Notes under the pieces: generated by a model | Databases searched by the model: none | Told to the model about the DNA's origin: nothing | What the model saw: the letters and a program-made list of their open reading frames with translations, nothing else | In this document: in pieces, positions 62,655 to 64,000 of the stretch | Layout of the letters: each line of letters begins with the position of its first letter | How positions within the stretch are numbered: position 1 is the first letter of the stretch | Made by a program: the position numbers and the translations under genes | Assembly: GCA_963791885.1 (NCBI GenBank) | Contig: CAWBUL010000005.1 | Coordinates: 744,001 to 808,000, forward strand | Length of the DNA stretch: 64,000 bases | Source: CAVSUZ01 sp963791885 | GTDB taxonomy: Bacteria > Pseudomonadota > Alphaproteobacteria > Acetobacterales > Acetobacteraceae | Direction of reading: 5' to 3'

Positions 62655-63958
62655 GCGAGAGAAGTTATCCGACCGCGGCCTTCGATATGGGCGGCACCGG
62701 GACGGTGTCGACGGTTGCGACCGTTGCGGGCGGTATCATTGGTAACATCATCGAATGGTATGATTGGACGATTTACGGTTTGCTCGCCAGCGTGTTTGCG
62801 AGCCAGTTCTTTCCGTCCAGTGACCGGATCGTCGCGCTGCTGCTGACACTTTCAACGTTTGCGCTTGGTTTCCTCATGCGGCCTGTCGGTTCGATCGTGC
62901 TCTCACCGATGGCGGATCGGTATGGCCGGCGGCGCATGCTGGCGCTGACAATCCTGCTGATGGGGCTCGGCAGTCTGATCGTGGCGGTGACGCCGCCCTA
63001 CAGCGCGATCGGCATTGCCGCGCCGCTGCTGCTGTTGTTCGCGCGGCTCCTGCAGGGATTTTCGGCCGGCGGAGAGTTCCAAGGGGGTGCCACGTTCCTG
63101 GTAGAACATGCACCGCCGAACCGTCGCGGGTTTACGAGTTCCTTCCATATCGGCGGTGTCGGCGTGTCTGTGCTGATTGCGACCGGCGTATCGGCGCTGA
63201 CCACCGGGCTTATTCCCCAACCGGCGCTGGGCAGTTGGGGCTGGCGTATTCCGTTCCTGTTCGGTGCCGTTCTGTCGCTGTACGGCCTGTATATCCGTAG
63301 CGGCTTGCCGGAAACGCCGCACTTCGTCGAAGCGGAGCGGAACGACAAGCTGGAAGCACATCCTATTCGGACCGCACTGGCCAACCATCCGTGGGAATCG
63401 TTCGTCGTCTTCGTGATGCAGATGGGGACGGTGCAATTTTACATCTGGGTCGTGTTCCTGCCGACCTATGCCCATCTGGCCGGCGGGTTGCCGCTGACCC
63501 AGGGATTCATCGGCGGTATCATCGCATTGATCGTTTTCTGCATCGCGACGCCGATCTCCGGGGCGGTATCGGACCGTATCGGCCGCAAGCCATTGCTGCT
63601 TGGCTACGCGATCGGCTTTTTCGTGCTGTCCTGGCCGATGCTGAAGCTGCTGGACAACGGCGATTTCTGGAGCTTCCTGCTGGTGGCTGTGGTCGGCTGC
63701 CTGCTTCTGGCGATGGTCGACGGCGTGCTGTCCGTCACCTTGTGCGAGTTGTTCCCGACCGGGGTACGCACCTCCGGCATCGGGCTGCCATACGCCATCT
63801 GCGCGGCCATTTTCAGCGGCACAGCACCGCTGATCGCGACCTATCTGGTGTCGATCAAGATGCCGTGGCTGATCGCCGTTTATATCATGGTGATTTGTGC
63901 CATCGGCATCGCGACGTTCCTACGCATGAAAGAGACGCGCGGAGTCGCGCTGACATAA
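62651..63958 (+). CDS. MFS transporter, metabolite:H+ symporter (MHS) type
   Basis: A 435-residue membrane protein with about 12 hydrophobic segments. The MHS-family marks are IIGNIIEWYDWTIYG in the first segment, FLMRPVGSIVLSPMADRYGRRRML, LQGFSAGGEFQGG and SDRIGRKPLLL. Relatives such as KgtP, ShiA and ProP import small carboxylates or betaines with protons. As the last gene of the AhpD-hyuA-hyuB operon it probably imports the hydantoinase substrate. The ATG at 62651 overlaps the hyuB stop. Confidence 0.92.
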   Translation: MSERSYPTAAFDMGGTGTVSTVATVAGGIIGNIIEWYDWTIYGLLASVFASQFFPSSDRIVALLLTLSTFALGFLMRPVGSIVLSPMADRYGRRRMLALTILLMGLGSLIVAVTPPYSAIGIAAPLLLLFARLLQGFSAGGEFQGGATFLVEHAPPNRRGFTSSFHIGGVGVSVLIATGVSALTTGLIPQPALGSWGWRIPFLFGAVLSLYGLYIRSGLPETPHFVEAERNDKLEAHPIRTALANHPWESFVVFVMQMGTVQFYIWVVFLPTYAHLAGGLPLTQGFIGGIIALIVFCIATPISGAVSDRIGRKPLLLGYAIGFFVLSWPMLKLLDNGDFWSFLLVAVVGCLLLAMVDGVLSVTLCELFPTGVRTSGIGLPYAICAAIFSGTAPLIATYLVSIKMPWLIAVYIMVICAIGIATFLRMKETRGVALT

Positions 63959-63968
63959 GGGGAGCTTC

Positions 63969-64000
63969 ATGAGCCACACCTTCACTCGCCGCTCCGTCAT
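63969..64000 (+). CDS. Start of an unidentified gene, cut by the window edge
   Basis: An ATG at 63969, with GGGGAGC about six bases upstream, opens MSHTFTRRSV before the window ends. The RR within the first residues could begin an exported protein with a twin-arginine signal, such as a binding protein, but ten residues are too few to name it. It follows the MFS gene by 10 bases. Confidence 0.45.
   Translation, partial: MSHTFTRRSV

Overview
The window looks like a chromosomal segment of a high-GC alphaproteobacterium, most likely in or near the Acetobacteraceae (Rhodospirillales). This rests on the cell-envelope block at 33.2-44.1 kb (pyrH-frr-uppS-cdsA-dxr-rseP-bamA-skp-lpxD-fabZ-lpxA), the many GTG/TTG starts and four-base gene overlaps, and the mix of catabolic clusters. 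The family placement is inference. I see no rRNA, tRNA, insertion sequence, CRISPR array or phage gene.

Layout. 0-8.6 kb: a + strand uptake and catabolism cluster with two tandem carboxylesterases (the first cut by the window edge), an orphan branched-chain-type binding protein, a D-tartrate dehydratase, a complete polar amino-acid ABC importer, a very small FAD-binding subunit and a DAO-type oxidoreductase. 8.6-10.4 kb (-): a zinc-ribbon MBL hydrolase and 3-hydroxyisobutyryl-CoA hydrolase. 10.5-15.1 kb (+): a PotD-like binding protein overlapping an Mla/MCE lipid transporter operon. 15.3-17.3 kb: a phospholipase D-like protein and a two-gene chromate transporter. 17.4-20.4 kb (-): acyl-CoA synthetase, 3-hydroxyisobutyrate dehydrogenase and a DUF3237 protein; with the hydrolase above this points to valine or branched-acyl catabolism. 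20.6-26.2 kb: HAD hydrolase, RND efflux pump with its adaptor, PncC. 26.2-30 kb: a sugar ABC importer lacking an ATPase, and an MgtC-like protein. 30-33 kb: ferredoxin-NADP reductase, an MlrC-type M81 peptidase, a small Gly-rich secreted protein and a clear terminator.

33.2-46.2 kb is the essential block: nucleotide kinase, ribosome recycling, isoprenoid and CDP-diacylglycerol synthesis, outer-membrane assembly and lipid A synthesis, then an S58 peptidase and asd. 46.2-49.3 kb (-): lutC and lutB without lutA, a TfoX-domain protein and a cupin. 49.3-54.7 kb (-): a lower-GC islet with a GH51 arabinofuranosidase and an ATPase-less ABC sugar importer, preceded by a promoter overlapped by a palindromic operator-like site. 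54.7-57.9 kb (-): an overlapping three-gene operon of a small-molecule kinase, an enolase paralogue with altered active-site residues, and a D-2-hydroxyacid dehydrogenase. This is the best candidate for an undescribed pathway. 58-64 kb (+): AhpD-like protein, hydantoinase/oxoprolinase A and B, MFS transporter and the start of a further gene.

Nine genes carry apparent one-base frameshifts, including the normally essential lpxD and fabZ. Restoring one base in each yields a full-length family member, so sequence error is likelier than gene decay. No transcriptional regulator gene is visible, so all the catabolic clusters must be controlled from elsewhere or constitutively.
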